Source of the DNA: Pseudorhodoferax sp. Leaf267
Lineage (GTDB): Bacteria > Pseudomonadota > Gammaproteobacteria > Burkholderiales > Burkholderiaceae_C
Reading direction: 5' to 3'
DNA: 64,000 nt
Assembly (NCBI RefSeq): GCF_001422405.1
Contig: NZ_LMMV01000012.1
Location: 1-64,000 of the forward strand
Numbering within the stretch: position 1 is the first letter of the stretch; every line of letters starts with the position of its first letter. Made by a program: the position numbers and the translations under genes. The notes under the pieces are model-generated. The model worked only from the letters and a program-made list of their open reading frames with translations. It did no database searches and was not told the origin of the DNA. Below, piece by piece: positions 27,057 to 35,901 of the stretch.

Positions 27057-27788
27057 GGGGCAATGCGGCTGCCTGGCCACGCGCAGTGGCGTCCACTCCA
27101 TCCCGCGCGCATCGAGCATCAGCAGCCTGCCCACCAGCGCCGAGCCCATGCCGGCCAGCAGCTTGATCGCCTCGGCCGCCTGCAAGCTGCCGACGATGCC
27201 CACCAGCGGCGCCAGCACGCCAAAGGTGGCGCAGCGGGTTTCCTCGAACTGGCTGTCGGGCGGGAACAGGCAGGCGTAGCAGGGCGAGGCGGCGTCGCGC
27301 GTGTCGAACACCGCGATCTGGCCGTCCAGACGGATGGCCGCGCCCGAGACCAGCGGCTTGCCGTGCTGCACGCAGGCCGCGTTCACGGCCTGGCGTGTGG
27401 CGAAGTTGTCGCAGCAGTCCAGCACCAGATCGGCGCCGGCCACCAGATCGGCCAGCAGGGCCGCGTCGGCGCGCTGCGTCACGGTGCGGACCACGACCTC
27501 GGGATTGATGGCCGCGATGGCGGCTTGCGCCGATTCCGTCTTGGGCTGGCCGACCCGTTCCATGTTGTGCGCGATCTGGCGCTGCAGGTTGGTCACGTCC
27601 ACGCGGTCGTCGTCCACCAGCGTGATGCGCCCGACGCCGGCACCGGCCAGGTACAGCGCCACGGGCGAGCCCAGGCCGCCGGCGCCGACGATGAGCGCGT
27701 GGGCCGCCAGCAGGCGCTCCTGGCCTTCGATGCCGATCTCGTCGAGCAGGATGTGGCGCGAATAGCGCAGGAGCTGGTCGTCGGTCAT
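27039..27788 (-). CDS. moeB: HesA/MoeB/ThiF family adenylyltransferase
   Basis: 249 residues. E1-like enzyme that adenylates the C-terminal Gly-Gly of a ubiquitin-like sulfur carrier (MoaD or ThiS). The ATP-binding GAGGLGSP loop is near residue 35, with the following LVDDD and the RQ pair of NLQRQ. Two zinc-binding pairs are present, CYAC and the C-terminal CPVC. It lacks a C-terminal rhodanese domain, like bacterial MoeB. Whether it serves MoaD, ThiS or both cannot be told here. It follows gpmA and the S41 protease on the same strand but is separated from the protease by a terminator, so it probably has its own promoter. Confidence 0.92.
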   Translation of the reverse strand: MTDDQLLRYSRHILLDEIGIEGQERLLAAHALIVGAGGLGSPVALYLAGAGVGRITLVDDDRVDVTNLQRQIAHNMERVGQPKTESAQAAIAAINPEVVVRTVTQRADAALLADLVAGADLVLDCCDNFATRQAVNAACVQHGKPLVSGAAIRLDGQIAVFDTRDAASPCYACLFPPDSQFEETRCATFGVLAPLVGIVGSLQAAEAIKLLAGMGSALVGRLLMLDARGMEWTPLRVARQPHCPVCGAR

Positions 27789-27810
27789 GGGGCGATTGTG
27801 GAGCGCCCAA

Positions 27811-27835
27811 GAAAAAGCCCCGCGGTGCGGGGCTT
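27811..27835 (-). terminator. Terminator after the S41 protease gene
   Basis: AAGCCCCGC (27815-27823) pairs with GCGGGGCTT (27827-27835) around a GGT loop. Read on the minus strand it ends in TTTTTC. It lies between the protease stop (27858) and the moeB start (27788). Confidence 0.85.
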
Positions 27836-27857
27836 GGTCTGGGGTAGCCTTGGCGGC

Positions 27858-29297
27858 TTAGTTTTCCTTCTTTTCCTCGGGCGGGCGCTCGACCTGGGTC
27901 TTGCTGATCAGCACCGGGCCGCCCTTGAGCCGGCTGATGGCCTGGGCAAGCTGGAAGTCCTTGTCGGAGCCGAATTCCGGCGGCCGGCGGTCGGCGTTGG
28001 GCTTCTTGGCCTCCTCTTCCAGGCGCTTGCGGGCCTCCTCCCGCGCGGCCTCGCGGGCAGGGTCCTTCTTTTCCTCGCCCTGGCCGCTCTGCAGGTGCTT
28101 TTCCAGGTCGGCCTCGCGCACGCGCAACGCGGCAAACGGGCTGCCTTCGGCCGTCTCGTCCACCATCACGTCGGGCACGATGCCCTTGGCCTGGATGGAG
28201 TTGCCGCTCGGCGTGTAGTAGCGGGCCGTGGTCAGCTTCAGGCCCGTGTCGGGGCCCAGCGGGCGCACGGTCTGCACCGAGCCCTTTCCGAAGGTCTGGC
28301 TGCCCATGATGGTGGCGCGCTTGTGGTCCTGCAGCGCGCCGGCCACGATCTCGCTGGCGGACGCCGAGCCTTCGTTGACCAGCACCACGATGGGCACGCT
28401 CTTCAGGGCTGCGGGCAGGCGCTTGAGCGGGTCGCTGCCGCCGCGGCGCAGGTAGTACTCGGGCGCGGCCTTGTAGGTGAACTTGCTGTCGGCCAGCTGG
28501 CCGTTGGTGGAGACGACGGTCACGTTCTCGGGCAGGAACGCGGCAGAGACGGCGACGGCCGCGTCGAGCAGGCCGCCCGGGTCGTTGCGCAGGTCCAGCA
28601 CCAGGCCCTTGAGGTTGGGCTCCTGCTTGTAGATCTCGTCGACCTTGCGCGCGAAGTCGTCGACCGTGCGGTCCTGGAACTGGCTCAGGCGGATCCAGGC
28701 ATAACCAGGCTCGACCACCTTGCCACGCACCGATTGGGTGCGGATTTCCTCGCGCGTGATGGTCACGGGGAAGGTGCGGCCCTCGTCCTTGCGGAAGATC
28801 GTGAGGTCGACCTTGGTGTTGGGCTCGCCGCGCATGCGCTTGACGGCGTCGTTCAGCGACAGGCCCTTGACGGCCGTGTCGTCGATCTTGGTGATCAGGT
28901 CGTTGGGCTTCAAGCCGGCGCGGAAGGCGGGCGAGCCTTCGATCGGCGAGACGACCTTGACCAGGCCGTCTTCCTGCGTGATCTCGATGCCCACGCCGAC
29001 GAAGCGGCCGGTCGTGCCTTCGCGGAATTCCTTGAAGGACTTCTTGTCGAAGTACTGGGAATGCGGGTCCAGGCTGGCGACCATGCCGGAGATGGCGTCG
29101 CTGATGAGCTTTTTCTCGTCCACGGGCTCGACGTAGTCGCTCTTGACCATGCCGAACACGGCGGCGAGCTGCTGCAACTCTTCGAGCGGCAAGGGCGCCA
29201 TGGCTCCACGGGCCACGGTCTGCAAGGACACCGTGGTCATGGCGCCGGCCAGGGCACCGGCAGCGACCCAGCCTGCGATCTTCAGTTTTTGACCCAT
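27858..29297 (-). CDS. S41 family C-terminal processing peptidase
   Basis: 479 residues, CtpA/Prc family periplasmic serine protease. A signal-anchor is at about 7-28. A PDZ domain is visible (GSPAFRAGLKPNDLITKID). The catalytic Ser lies in NEGSASASEIVAGAL and the catalytic Lys in SQTFGKGSVQT. The C-terminus is charged and Lys/Glu-rich (about 405-450). The start is chosen at the ATG giving MGQKLKIAGW, with AGGGA eight bases upstream; the longer frame has no signal-like start. It lies 103 bases after gpmA, the common order in Burkholderiales. It probably trims periplasmic proteins and affects cell-wall hydrolases, but its substrates are unknown here. Confidence 0.93.
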   Translation of the reverse strand: MGQKLKIAGWVAAGALAGAMTTVSLQTVARGAMAPLPLEELQQLAAVFGMVKSDYVEPVDEKKLISDAISGMVASLDPHSQYFDKKSFKEFREGTTGRFVGVGIEITQEDGLVKVVSPIEGSPAFRAGLKPNDLITKIDDTAVKGLSLNDAVKRMRGEPNTKVDLTIFRKDEGRTFPVTITREEIRTQSVRGKVVEPGYAWIRLSQFQDRTVDDFARKVDEIYKQEPNLKGLVLDLRNDPGGLLDAAVAVSAAFLPENVTVVSTNGQLADSKFTYKAAPEYYLRRGGSDPLKRLPAALKSVPIVVLVNEGSASASEIVAGALQDHKRATIMGSQTFGKGSVQTVRPLGPDTGLKLTTARYYTPSGNSIQAKGIVPDVMVDETAEGSPFAALRVREADLEKHLQSGQGEEKKDPAREAAREEARKRLEEEAKKPNADRRPPEFGSDKDFQLAQAISRLKGGPVLISKTQVERPPEEKKEN

Positions 29298-29400
29298 TTC
29301 AACAATCCCTTGACCGTTTTCCAGATAGATGCGCATTGGAACCCGGCGGCGCGCGCCGGTTCCGTCCGATGAAGCAAATAAAAGACCAGCAGTTGCGGGC

Positions 29401-30150
29401 TTAGCCGGCTTTCTGGCCTTGTGCCGCCACGGCCGCCGCAGCGCGCGCTGCCGCCTCGGCGTCGCCCAGATAGTAGTGGCGGATGGGCTTGAGGTCGTCA
29501 TCTAGCTCGTAAACCAGCGGAATTCCGTTGGGAATGTTCAGGCCCACGATGTCGCTGTCGGAGATGCCGTCCAGGTACTTGACCAGGGCGCGGATGGAAT
29601 TGCCGTGCGCGGCCACGACCACGCGGCGGCCGGACTTGATGGCCGGGGCGATGGATTCGTTCCAGAACGGCATCACGCGCGCGACCGTGTCCTTCAGGCA
29701 TTCGGTCAGCGGCACCTGCTCGGCCGGCAGCTTGGCGTAGCGGATGTCGCCGCGCTCGCTGCGTTCGTCGCTCGCTAGCAGTGCCGGCGGCGGCGTGTCG
29801 TAGCTGCGGCGCCAGACCAGGACCTGGTCGTCGCCGTACTGCTTGGCCGTCTCGGCCTTGTTCAAACCTTGCAGCGCACCGTAGTGGCGCTCGTTCAGGC
29901 GCCAGCTGTGCACCACGGGCAGCCAGGTGCGGTCCATCTCGTCCAGCACATGCCACAACGTGCGCGTGGCGCGCTTGAGCACGCTGGTGTAGGCCACGTC
30001 GAACTCGTAGCCTTCGGTGCGCAGCAGCTGGCCGGCATTCTTGGCCTGCGCGATGCCGGTGTCGGTCAGGTCCACGTCGGTCCAGCCGGTGAAGCGGTTT
30101 TCGAGGTTCCAGGTCGATTCGCCGTGGCGGATCAGGACAAGTTTGTGCAT
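29401..30150 (-). CDS. gpmA: 2,3-bisphosphoglycerate-dependent phosphoglycerate mutase
   Basis: 249 residues, full length for GpmA. It interconverts 3- and 2-phosphoglycerate in glycolysis and gluconeogenesis. The phospho-histidine motif LIRHGEST is at the N-terminus ([11 protein letters not shown]), [13 protein letters not shown] carries the second conserved region, and a His sits in [12 protein letters not shown]. The start is the ATG at 30150 just before the RHGES motif; the longer open frame upstream crosses the promoter of the divergent rhodanese gene. It is upstream of the S41 protease gene on the same strand. Confidence 0.97.
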   Translation of the reverse strand: MHKLVLIRHGESTWNLENRFTGWTDVDLTDTGIAQAKNAGQLLRTEGYEFDVAYTSVLKRATRTLWHVLDEMDRTWLPVVHSWRLNERHYGALQGLNKAETAKQYGDDQVLVWRRSYDTPPPALLASDERSERGDIRYAKLPAEQVPLTECLKDTVARVMPFWNESIAPAIKSGRRVVVAAHGNSIRALVKYLDGISDSDIVGLNIPNGIPLVYELDDDLKPIRHYYLGDAEAAARAAAAVAAQGQKAG

Positions 30151-30308
30151 GGTGGTGGTCGGGTGAGGCGGCTGGCTGCGCATGCGCAGGGCCGTGGACA
30201 GGTGGCGGATAGGGGCTTGGCGGACCGCGCGAACGGCCGCACCGGGCGGCATTTTAAAATCCGCGCGCGCCGGGCCAGCCGGCCGGCGCCAACAACCCAA
30301 AGGCTTAG

Positions 30309-30719
30309 ATGAATTTCGTGATCGACAACTGGATGCTGTTTGCCGTGGCACTGGTCTCCGGCGGCATGCTGCTGTGGCCCATGGTGTCCGGCGCGGCGGG
30401 TGCCTCGGCCCTGACGGCCAACGGCGCGGTGCAACTGATCAACCGCGAAAAGGCTGTGGTGGTGGACGTGCGCGAGGCCGAGGAATTCGCTGGTGGCCAC
30501 ATCGTCGGTGCCAAGAACGTGCCCGTGGCCCAACTCGAAGAGCGCCTGCCCGCAGTGGTGAAGAACAAGGGCCTGCCGCTGCTGCTGGTCTGCCCGACCG
30601 GCGCGCGCGCTAACAAGGCCGTCGCCGTCGCCAGGAAGCTGGGCTATGAGAAGGCCCAGGCCATCGGCGGTGGCATGAAGGGCTGGCGCGACGCCGGCCT
30701 GCCACTGGAGAAAGCATGA
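30309..30719 (+). CDS. Membrane-anchored rhodanese-like protein (YibN type)
   Basis: 136 residues. One N-terminal transmembrane helix (about 8-26), then a single rhodanese domain with [11 protein letters not shown] and the active-site loop CPTGARA carrying the catalytic Cys, ending with [12 protein letters not shown]. It probably transfers sulfur or handles persulfides at the membrane. Its stop overlaps the grxC start (ATGATG), and grxC, secB and gpsA follow, the standard betaproteobacterial and gammaproteobacterial arrangement. Confidence 0.93.
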   Translation: MNFVIDNWMLFAVALVSGGMLLWPMVSGAAGASALTANGAVQLINREKAVVVDVREAEEFAGGHIVGAKNVPVAQLEERLPAVVKNKGLPLLLVCPTGARANKAVAVARKLGYEKAQAIGGGMKGWRDAGLPLEKA

Positions 30720-30979
30720 TGCAGAACGTTCGCATGTACACCACGGCCGTGTGCCCCTATTGCATCCGCGCCAAGCAGATCCTCAAGAGCAAGGGCGTGG
30801 CGCAGATCGAAGAGATCCGCATCGACACCGACCCAGCGCAGCGCCAGCAGATGATGGAGATGACCGGCCGGCGCACCGTCCCGCAGATCTACATCGGCGA
30901 CACGCATGTCGGCGGCTGCGACGACCTGATCGCGCTGGACGGGCGCGGCGGCCTCGTGCCCCTGCTGCAGGCGGCCTGA
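30716..30979 (+). CDS. grxC: Glutaredoxin 3
   Basis: 87 residues. The active site CPYC is at about 13-16, and the cis-proline TVPQIYIGDTHVGGCDD region is intact. It is a GSH-dependent thiol-disulfide reductant. The start overlaps the rhodanese stop by four bases, so the pair is translationally coupled. A terminator follows before secB. Confidence 0.95.
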   Translation: MMQNVRMYTTAVCPYCIRAKQILKSKGVAQIEEIRIDTDPAQRQQMMEMTGRRTVPQIYIGDTHVGGCDDLIALDGRGGLVPLLQAA

Positions 30980-31020
30980 CGGGTCACCCGCCAAGGCGAT
31001 AATCGCCGGCTGACTTCCCC

Positions 31021-31054
31021 GCCCGCCGTGGACGATCCCGGCGGGCTTTGTTTT
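31021..31054 (+). terminator. Terminator between grxC and secB
   Basis: GCCCGCC (31021-31027) pairs with GGCGGGC (31040-31046) across a 12-base loop, followed by TTTGTTTT. It may reduce read-through from the rhodanese-grxC pair into secB. Confidence 0.7.
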
Positions 31055-31072
31055 GACACCCGAAAGCATTCC

Positions 31073-31540
31073 ATGGCCGAGACCCAAGACCCCGTGTTCC
31101 AGATCCAGCGCGTCTACCTGAAGGAGGTTTCGCTGGAGCAGCCCAATTCCCCGACCATCCTGCTGCAGCAGGAACAGCCATCGGTGGACATCCAGCTGGG
31201 CGTGGATGGCACCAACGTCGCCGATGGCATCTTCGAAGTGACCGTGACGGCCACCGTTCATACCCGCGTGGGCGACAAGACCATGTTCCTGGTCGAAGCC
31301 AAGCAGGCTGGCATCTTCGAGATCCGCAACCTGCCGCAGGAGCAGATGGGCCCCATCATGGGCATCGCCTGCCCGCAGATCGTCTACCCCTACCTGCGCG
31401 GCAACGTGGCCGACCTGATCCAGCGCGCCGGTTTCCCGCAGGTGCACCTGGCCGAGATCAATTTCCAGGCCATGTACGAGCAGCAGCAGGCACAGCAGGC
31501 CGCCGCCTCCAACGGCGCTGCGCCGGCCGCCATCCAGTAA
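31073..31540 (+). CDS. secB: Protein-export chaperone SecB
   Basis: 155 residues. Tetrameric cytoplasmic chaperone that holds precursors unfolded and hands them to SecA. It shows the family core ([17 protein letters not shown], then the beta-strand region with VEAKQAGIF and the C-terminal helices with [16 protein letters not shown]). The start is the ATG giving MAETQD; the longer frame runs back through the terminator hairpin. It lies between grxC and gpsA. It is not linked to the SecA-like gene at 10-12 kb. Confidence 0.96.
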   Translation: MAETQDPVFQIQRVYLKEVSLEQPNSPTILLQQEQPSVDIQLGVDGTNVADGIFEVTVTATVHTRVGDKTMFLVEAKQAGIFEIRNLPQEQMGPIMGIACPQIVYPYLRGNVADLIQRAGFPQVHLAEINFQAMYEQQQAQQAAASNGAAPAAIQ

Positions 31541-31567
31541 GTCTTGGCCGCGGCCCAGTCCCCCGCG

Positions 31568-32557
31568 ATGAAGATCGCCGTCCTGGGCGCCGGCGCCTGG
31601 GGCACGGCGCTGGCGGTCAATGCCAGCCGCCACCACCAGGTCACGCTGTGGGCGCGTGACGCAGCCCAGGTGGCGCAGCTGCGCACCGAGCGCGTGAATG
31701 CGCGCTACCTGCCGGGCACGGTGCTGCCGCCGTCGCTGGCGCTGCAGGACGGTGCATTGCCCGCCCTGTGCCAGGGCCAGGATCTGCTGGTCATCGCCAC
31801 GCCCATGGCCGCGCTGCGCGCGATGCTGGGCACGCTGGTGCCCACCGGCGTGCCGCTGGCCTGGCTCTGCAAGGGGTTCGAGGCCGACGCCGGCCTGCTG
31901 GGCCATGAAATCCACCACGCTGTGGCCGCCGCGGGCCACGCCGGCTTCGGCGTGCTGAGCGGCCCCAGCTTCGCCCAGGAAGTCGCCGCCGGACAACCCA
32001 CGGCATTGGTTGCAGCCAGCGCCGACGCGGCCGTGCGCGACCTGCTCGTGCGCGCTTTCCACGGGCCGGCCTTGCGTGTCTACAGCAGCGATGACGTTGT
32101 GGGCGTGGAGGTCGGCGGTGCCGTCAAGAACGTGCTGGCCATCGCCACCGGCCTGTGCGACGGCCTGGCGCTGGGCCTGAATGCGCGGGCCGCGCTGGTC
32201 ACGCGCGGCCTGGCCGAGATGACGCGGCTCGGCGTGGCGCTGGGCGCGCGTGCCGAGACCTTCATGGGCTTGTCGGGACTGGGCGACCTGGTGCTGACGG
32301 CGACGGGCGACCTGAGCCGCAACCGCAAGGTCGGCCTGCTGCTGGCCCAGGGCCAGAGCCTGGCGCAGGCCGTGGCCTCGCTGGGCCATGTGGCCGAGGG
32401 CGTGTACAGCGCACGCACCGTGGTGCAGCGCGCGCGCGCACTCGGCGTGGCCATGCCGATCGCCGAGGGTGTGCTGGCCCTGCTGGACGGGCAGATGCGG
32501 CCCGACCAGGCCGTCGCCGCGCTGATGGGCCGCGAGCCAGCGGCCGACGGGATCTAG
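31568..32557 (+). CDS. gpsA: NAD(P)H-dependent glycerol-3-phosphate dehydrogenase
   Basis: 329 residues. It reduces dihydroxyacetone phosphate to sn-glycerol-3-phosphate for phospholipid synthesis. The Rossmann motif [10 protein letters not shown] is at residue 7, and the catalytic Lys region [16 protein letters not shown] is intact. The ATG at 31568 is preferred over an in-frame TTG at 31544 because it places the Rossmann motif right at the N-terminus. It follows secB by 27 bases and converges on scpA with a six-base gap. Confidence 0.95.
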   Translation: MKIAVLGAGAWGTALAVNASRHHQVTLWARDAAQVAQLRTERVNARYLPGTVLPPSLALQDGALPALCQGQDLLVIATPMAALRAMLGTLVPTGVPLAWLCKGFEADAGLLGHEIHHAVAAAGHAGFGVLSGPSFAQEVAAGQPTALVAASADAAVRDLLVRAFHGPALRVYSSDDVVGVEVGGAVKNVLAIATGLCDGLALGLNARAALVTRGLAEMTRLGVALGARAETFMGLSGLGDLVLTATGDLSRNRKVGLLLAQGQSLAQAVASLGHVAEGVYSARTVVQRARALGVAMPIAEGVLALLDGQMRPDQAVAALMGREPAADGI

Positions 32558-32563
32558 GGCCGC

Positions 32564-33361
32564 CTAGGCTGGCGTGTAGGCCAGGCGCACGTAGATCGGT
32601 GCGAAAGCCTCGGCCTGCACGATCTCGACCAGCGTTTCCTTGGCCAGCTCCAGCAGTGCGATGAAGGTCACCACCAGCACCGCCCCACCCTTGGCCGGGT
32701 TGAACAGCTCCTCGAACTCCACGAACTTGCGGCCTTGCAGGGTTTTGAGCACCTGGCTCATGTATTCGCGCACCGAGAGCTCCTCGCGCGTGATCTTGTG
32801 GTGCTGCACGAGCTTGGCCCGCTTCATGATGTCGCGCCACGCCTCCTGCAGGTCCGCCAGGTGCACCTCGGGAAAGCGGGGCTGCAGCGACTGCTCGATG
32901 GTGACCTGGGCCTTGAGGAAATCGCGGCCGAACTGCGGCAGCGCATTGAGCCGCGCGCCGGCCAGTTTCATCTGCTCGTATTCCAGCAGGCGCCGCACCA
33001 GTTCGGCGCGTGGGTCTTCGGGTTCCTCGCCCTCGGCCACCTTCTTGGGCGGCAGCAGCATGCGCGACTTGATCTCGATCAGCATCGCCGCCATGAGCAG
33101 GTATTCGGCCGCCAGCTCCAGGTTGCGGGTGCGGATCTCCTCCACATAGACCAGGTACTGGCGCGTGACGCCAGCCATGGGAATGTCGAGGATGTTGAAG
33201 TTCTGCTTGCGGATCAGGTAGAGCAGCAGGTCCAGCGGGCCTTCGAACGCTTCGAGGAAGACTTCCAGCGCGTCCGGCGGGATGTACAGGTCCTGCGGCA
33301 TGGCGAACAGCGGTTCGCCGTACAGGCGTGCCAGGGCCACCTGGTCGACCACGTCGGGCAT
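32564..33361 (-). CDS. scpA: Segregation and condensation protein A
   Basis: About 265 residues. Kleisin subunit of the SMC-ScpAB condensin complex. Diagnostic stretches include FEGPLDLLLYLIRKQ and LAAEYLLMAAMLIEIKSRMLLP in the N-terminal SMC-binding part, and a C-terminal winged helix region (FVEFEELF, FIALLELAKE). The ATG at 33361 is used; a GTG at 33403 would add 14 residues and lies 16 bases after the DUF3460 stop, so the start is uncertain. scpB and smc are not in the window. Confidence 0.93.
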   Translation of the reverse strand: MPDVVDQVALARLYGEPLFAMPQDLYIPPDALEVFLEAFEGPLDLLLYLIRKQNFNILDIPMAGVTRQYLVYVEEIRTRNLELAAEYLLMAAMLIEIKSRMLLPPKKVAEGEEPEDPRAELVRRLLEYEQMKLAGARLNALPQFGRDFLKAQVTIEQSLQPRFPEVHLADLQEAWRDIMKRAKLVQHHKITREELSVREYMSQVLKTLQGRKFVEFEELFNPAKGGAVLVVTFIALLELAKETLVEIVQAEAFAPIYVRLAYTPA

Positions 33362-33419
33362 GGACGCACCCCGGCCCTCGGCCTGCAGCAGTTCGGAACT
33401 CACCCGGCCAGGCCCAGGC

Positions 33420-33626
33420 TCAGCTGTTGTCGGTCTGGTAGACGTAGGGCTTCTGGGGGACTTGCGCGCTGCGGTACTGCGACCAGGCGCTGCGGTCGAC
33501 CGCCTTGTCCCACAGCAGGGCGCGGCCAGCGCGCTGGCGCGCTTCCATGTCCGGATGCTGCGACTTGAGCTGGTCGATGAACTGGGTGGCGTCGGACTGG
33601 TAGTCGGGGCGGCGGAAGATGGACAT
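33420..33626 (-). CDS. DUF3460 family protein
   Basis: 68 residues, small soluble protein typical of betaproteobacteria, opening with MSIFRRPDYQSDATQFI. Its function is unknown. Its position immediately upstream of scpA on the same strand is typical and suggests co-transcription. It is divergent from the BamE-like lipoprotein across about 40 bases. Confidence 0.85.
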   Translation of the reverse strand: MSIFRRPDYQSDATQFIDQLKSQHPDMEARQRAGRALLWDKAVDRSAWSQYRSAQVPQKPYVYQTDNS

Positions 33627-33667
33627 AGACTGGAACCTCTTGAATGCGCGAATTTTACGGGGGTGGC

Positions 33668-34180
33668 ATGGTGCCTGGTTTTGGAAAGATGACGGCGCTG
33701 GCCAGCGCCCTGGTAGCGGCCCTGGTCTTGGCCGCCTGCGACCCGCAGCGCATCGACGCGCTGGAGGAGGGCGTGGCCACCGAGGCCGACGTGCGCAAGC
33801 AGTTCGGCGATCCCGAGAAAATCTGGGACGCCCCCGCCGGCGCCCGCACCTTCGAGTACAGCCGCCAGCCTGCCGGCCACCGCAACTACATGATCACCAT
33901 CGGCCCCGACGGCAAGATGAGCGCGCTGCGCCAGGTGCTCACGCCGGAGAACTTCGCCAAGGTGCAGCCCGGCATGATGATGGAAGACGTGCGCAAGCTG
34001 CTGGGCAAGCCGATGAAGATCACGCCCTACGACCTCAAGCGCGAGGTGGTCTACGACTGGCGCTACCTGGATGCGCCCAACACCTCCATGGTGTTCAGCG
34101 TGGTGTTCAACAACGACTACCGCGTGCTGCGCACAGGCTCGGTGCTCGATCCGCAGGCGCCCGAGAACAGGGTGCATTAA
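33668..34180 (+). CDS. BamE/SmpA-OmlA-like outer-membrane lipoprotein
   Basis: About 170 residues. An N-terminal signal with lipobox LVLAAC gives a lipidated Cys near residue 25. The mature part resembles the SmpA/OmlA fold twice over (VRKQFGDPEKIWD and VRKLLGKPMKI are the typical turn with GDP/GKP). BamE itself is shorter and has one domain, so this is a relative rather than clear BamE. The start at 33668 is favoured by a GGGGG Shine-Dalgarno; ATGs at 33644 and 33689 are alternatives. It converges on the SulP gene with a three-base gap. Confidence 0.8.
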   Translation: MVPGFGKMTALASALVAALVLAACDPQRIDALEEGVATEADVRKQFGDPEKIWDAPAGARTFEYSRQPAGHRNYMITIGPDGKMSALRQVLTPENFAKVQPGMMMEDVRKLLGKPMKITPYDLKREVVYDWRYLDAPNTSMVFSVVFNNDYRVLRTGSVLDPQAPENRVH

Positions 34181-34183
34181 GCC

Positions 34184-35863
34184 TCAGATCTCGGCCGAAG
34201 GGCGCTGCTGAGCCACCTCTTGGGCAAACCCCGAGCGCTCGAACACCTCGCGCGGCTGCGGCTGCAGCGCTTCCACGCGCAGCGTGCCGCCGCGGAGCAG
34301 CACGGCCTTGTGCAACTGGCGCAGCGCGTCCAGGCCCGAGGTGTCCAGCGACACGAGCTGCAGTGCATCCAGCACCACGGTGATGCCGCGCGGGCCGGAC
34401 TCCACCTCCTGCACGGTGCGATCGATCTGCGCGACGGCACCGAAGAAGAGAGCGCCGAACAGCCGGTAGGTCACGACATCGCCCTCGTGCGACACCTGCT
34501 CGACGCGGAACAGCCCGCTCATGCGACGGATGAACAGGCCGCAGGCCAGCAGCAGGCCCACCTGCACGGCCACCGTCAGGTCGAACACCACGGTGAGGAA
34601 GAAGGTGCCCAGCATGAGCAGCTGGTAGTGGTGGCTGTAGCGCCGCAGGTGGGTGAACTCGCGCCACTCGCCCATGTTCCAGGCCACGTACAGCAGGATG
34701 CCGGCCAGCACCGCCAGCGGCACGTACAGCGCCAGCGGCGCGGCCACCAGGACCACGGCCAGCAGGGTCAGAGCGTGCACGATGCCGGCCACGGGCGAGG
34801 TGCCGCCCGAGCGCACGTTGGTGACCGTGCGCGCAATCGTGCCCGTGGCCGGCATGCCGCCGAAGAAGGGCGCGACCATGTTGGCCACGCCCTGGGCCAT
34901 CAGCTCCTGGTTCGGATCGTGCCGCGGCAGGCCGGACATCTGGTCGGCCACGCGCGCGCACAGCAGCGACTCGATGGCGCCCAGCAACGCAATCGTCAGC
35001 GTTGGCGCCAGCAGCAGCTTGACCGTCTCCCACGAGAACGCCGGTAGCGCAAAGGCCGGTGCGCCCTGCGGAATGCTGCCGAAGCGCGAGCCGATGGTCT
35101 CCACCGGCAGCCGCAGCGCCCAGGCCAAAACGGTCAGCGACACCAGCGCGATGATGGGGCCGGGCATGCGCGAGGCCATGGTCAGCGCGCGCTGCTCCAC
35201 CTTGGTGCTGGCCACGCTGTGCAGCACGGTGTGCACGGCGTGGTGCAGCCGCGAACGCTCGCGGAACAGCAGTGGCCAGACGAAAAGGCCCAGCAGGCAT
35301 GTCGCGCCCAGGCCCAACGCGTACAGGTTCAGGCTGCCTGCATGCGTGCCGATGGCGTGGATCTGCGCGAAGAAGTCGGCCGGCATCCGGGCAATCGACA
35401 GGCCCAGCAGGTCCTTGATCTGCGACAAGGCAATCAGCACCGCGATGCCGTTCGTAAAGCCCACGACGATGCTGACCGGCACGTAGCGCACCAGCCGGCC
35501 CAGCCGGAACAGCCCCATCAGGAACAGCAGCACGCCGGCGCAGGCCGTGGAGATCAGCAGGTTGGCCAGCCCGTAGCGCTCCACGATGCCGTAGACGATC
35601 ACGATGAAGGCACCCGCCGGCCCGCCGATCTGCACGTTGGAGCCGCCTAGCAGCGAGATCAGGAAGCCCGCGATGATGGCCGTCCAGATGCCGGCCTCCG
35701 GCTTGAGCCCCGAGGCAATCGCGAACGCCATGGCCAGCGGCAGCGCGACGATGCCCACCGTGACGCCGGCGCCCGCGTCCTTGACCAGCCGCTCGCGCGT
35801 GTAGCCCTTCAGCGCATCGATGGAACGGGGGTGGAAGCGCGCAAGCTGGATCGGTGGCTGCAT
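34184..35863 (-). CDS. SulP family inorganic anion transporter with STAS domain
   Basis: About 559 residues. Multi-spanning SLC26/SulP transporter, with VTVGIVALPLAMAFAIASG at the N-terminus and QIGGPAGAFIVIVYG typical of TM3, about 12 to 14 membrane segments to residue 425, then a cytoplasmic STAS domain with LVSLDTSGLDAL. Candidate substrates are sulfate, bicarbonate or dicarboxylates; this cannot be settled from sequence. The ATG at 35863 is used; the additional upstream codons look non-coding. The gene neighbours do not suggest a substrate. Confidence 0.92.
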   Translation of the reverse strand: MQPPIQLARFHPRSIDALKGYTRERLVKDAGAGVTVGIVALPLAMAFAIASGLKPEAGIWTAIIAGFLISLLGGSNVQIGGPAGAFIVIVYGIVERYGLANLLISTACAGVLLFLMGLFRLGRLVRYVPVSIVVGFTNGIAVLIALSQIKDLLGLSIARMPADFFAQIHAIGTHAGSLNLYALGLGATCLLGLFVWPLLFRERSRLHHAVHTVLHSVASTKVEQRALTMASRMPGPIIALVSLTVLAWALRLPVETIGSRFGSIPQGAPAFALPAFSWETVKLLLAPTLTIALLGAIESLLCARVADQMSGLPRHDPNQELMAQGVANMVAPFFGGMPATGTIARTVTNVRSGGTSPVAGIVHALTLLAVVLVAAPLALYVPLAVLAGILLYVAWNMGEWREFTHLRRYSHHYQLLMLGTFFLTVVFDLTVAVQVGLLLACGLFIRRMSGLFRVEQVSHEGDVVTYRLFGALFFGAVAQIDRTVQEVESGPRGITVVLDALQLVSLDTSGLDALRQLHKAVLLRGGTLRVEALQPQPREVFERSGFAQEVAQQRPSAEI

Positions 35864-35901
35864 GGGTGAATTGTGGACCCTGCCTGCTGGCCTCCTAGAA
35901 G

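Noticed and set aside
31073-31540. secB as part of the SecA-like export system
   Set aside because: It sits in the standard grxC-secB-gpsA arrangement 15 kb away, and the SecA-like protein lacks the C-terminal tail that normally contacts SecB.
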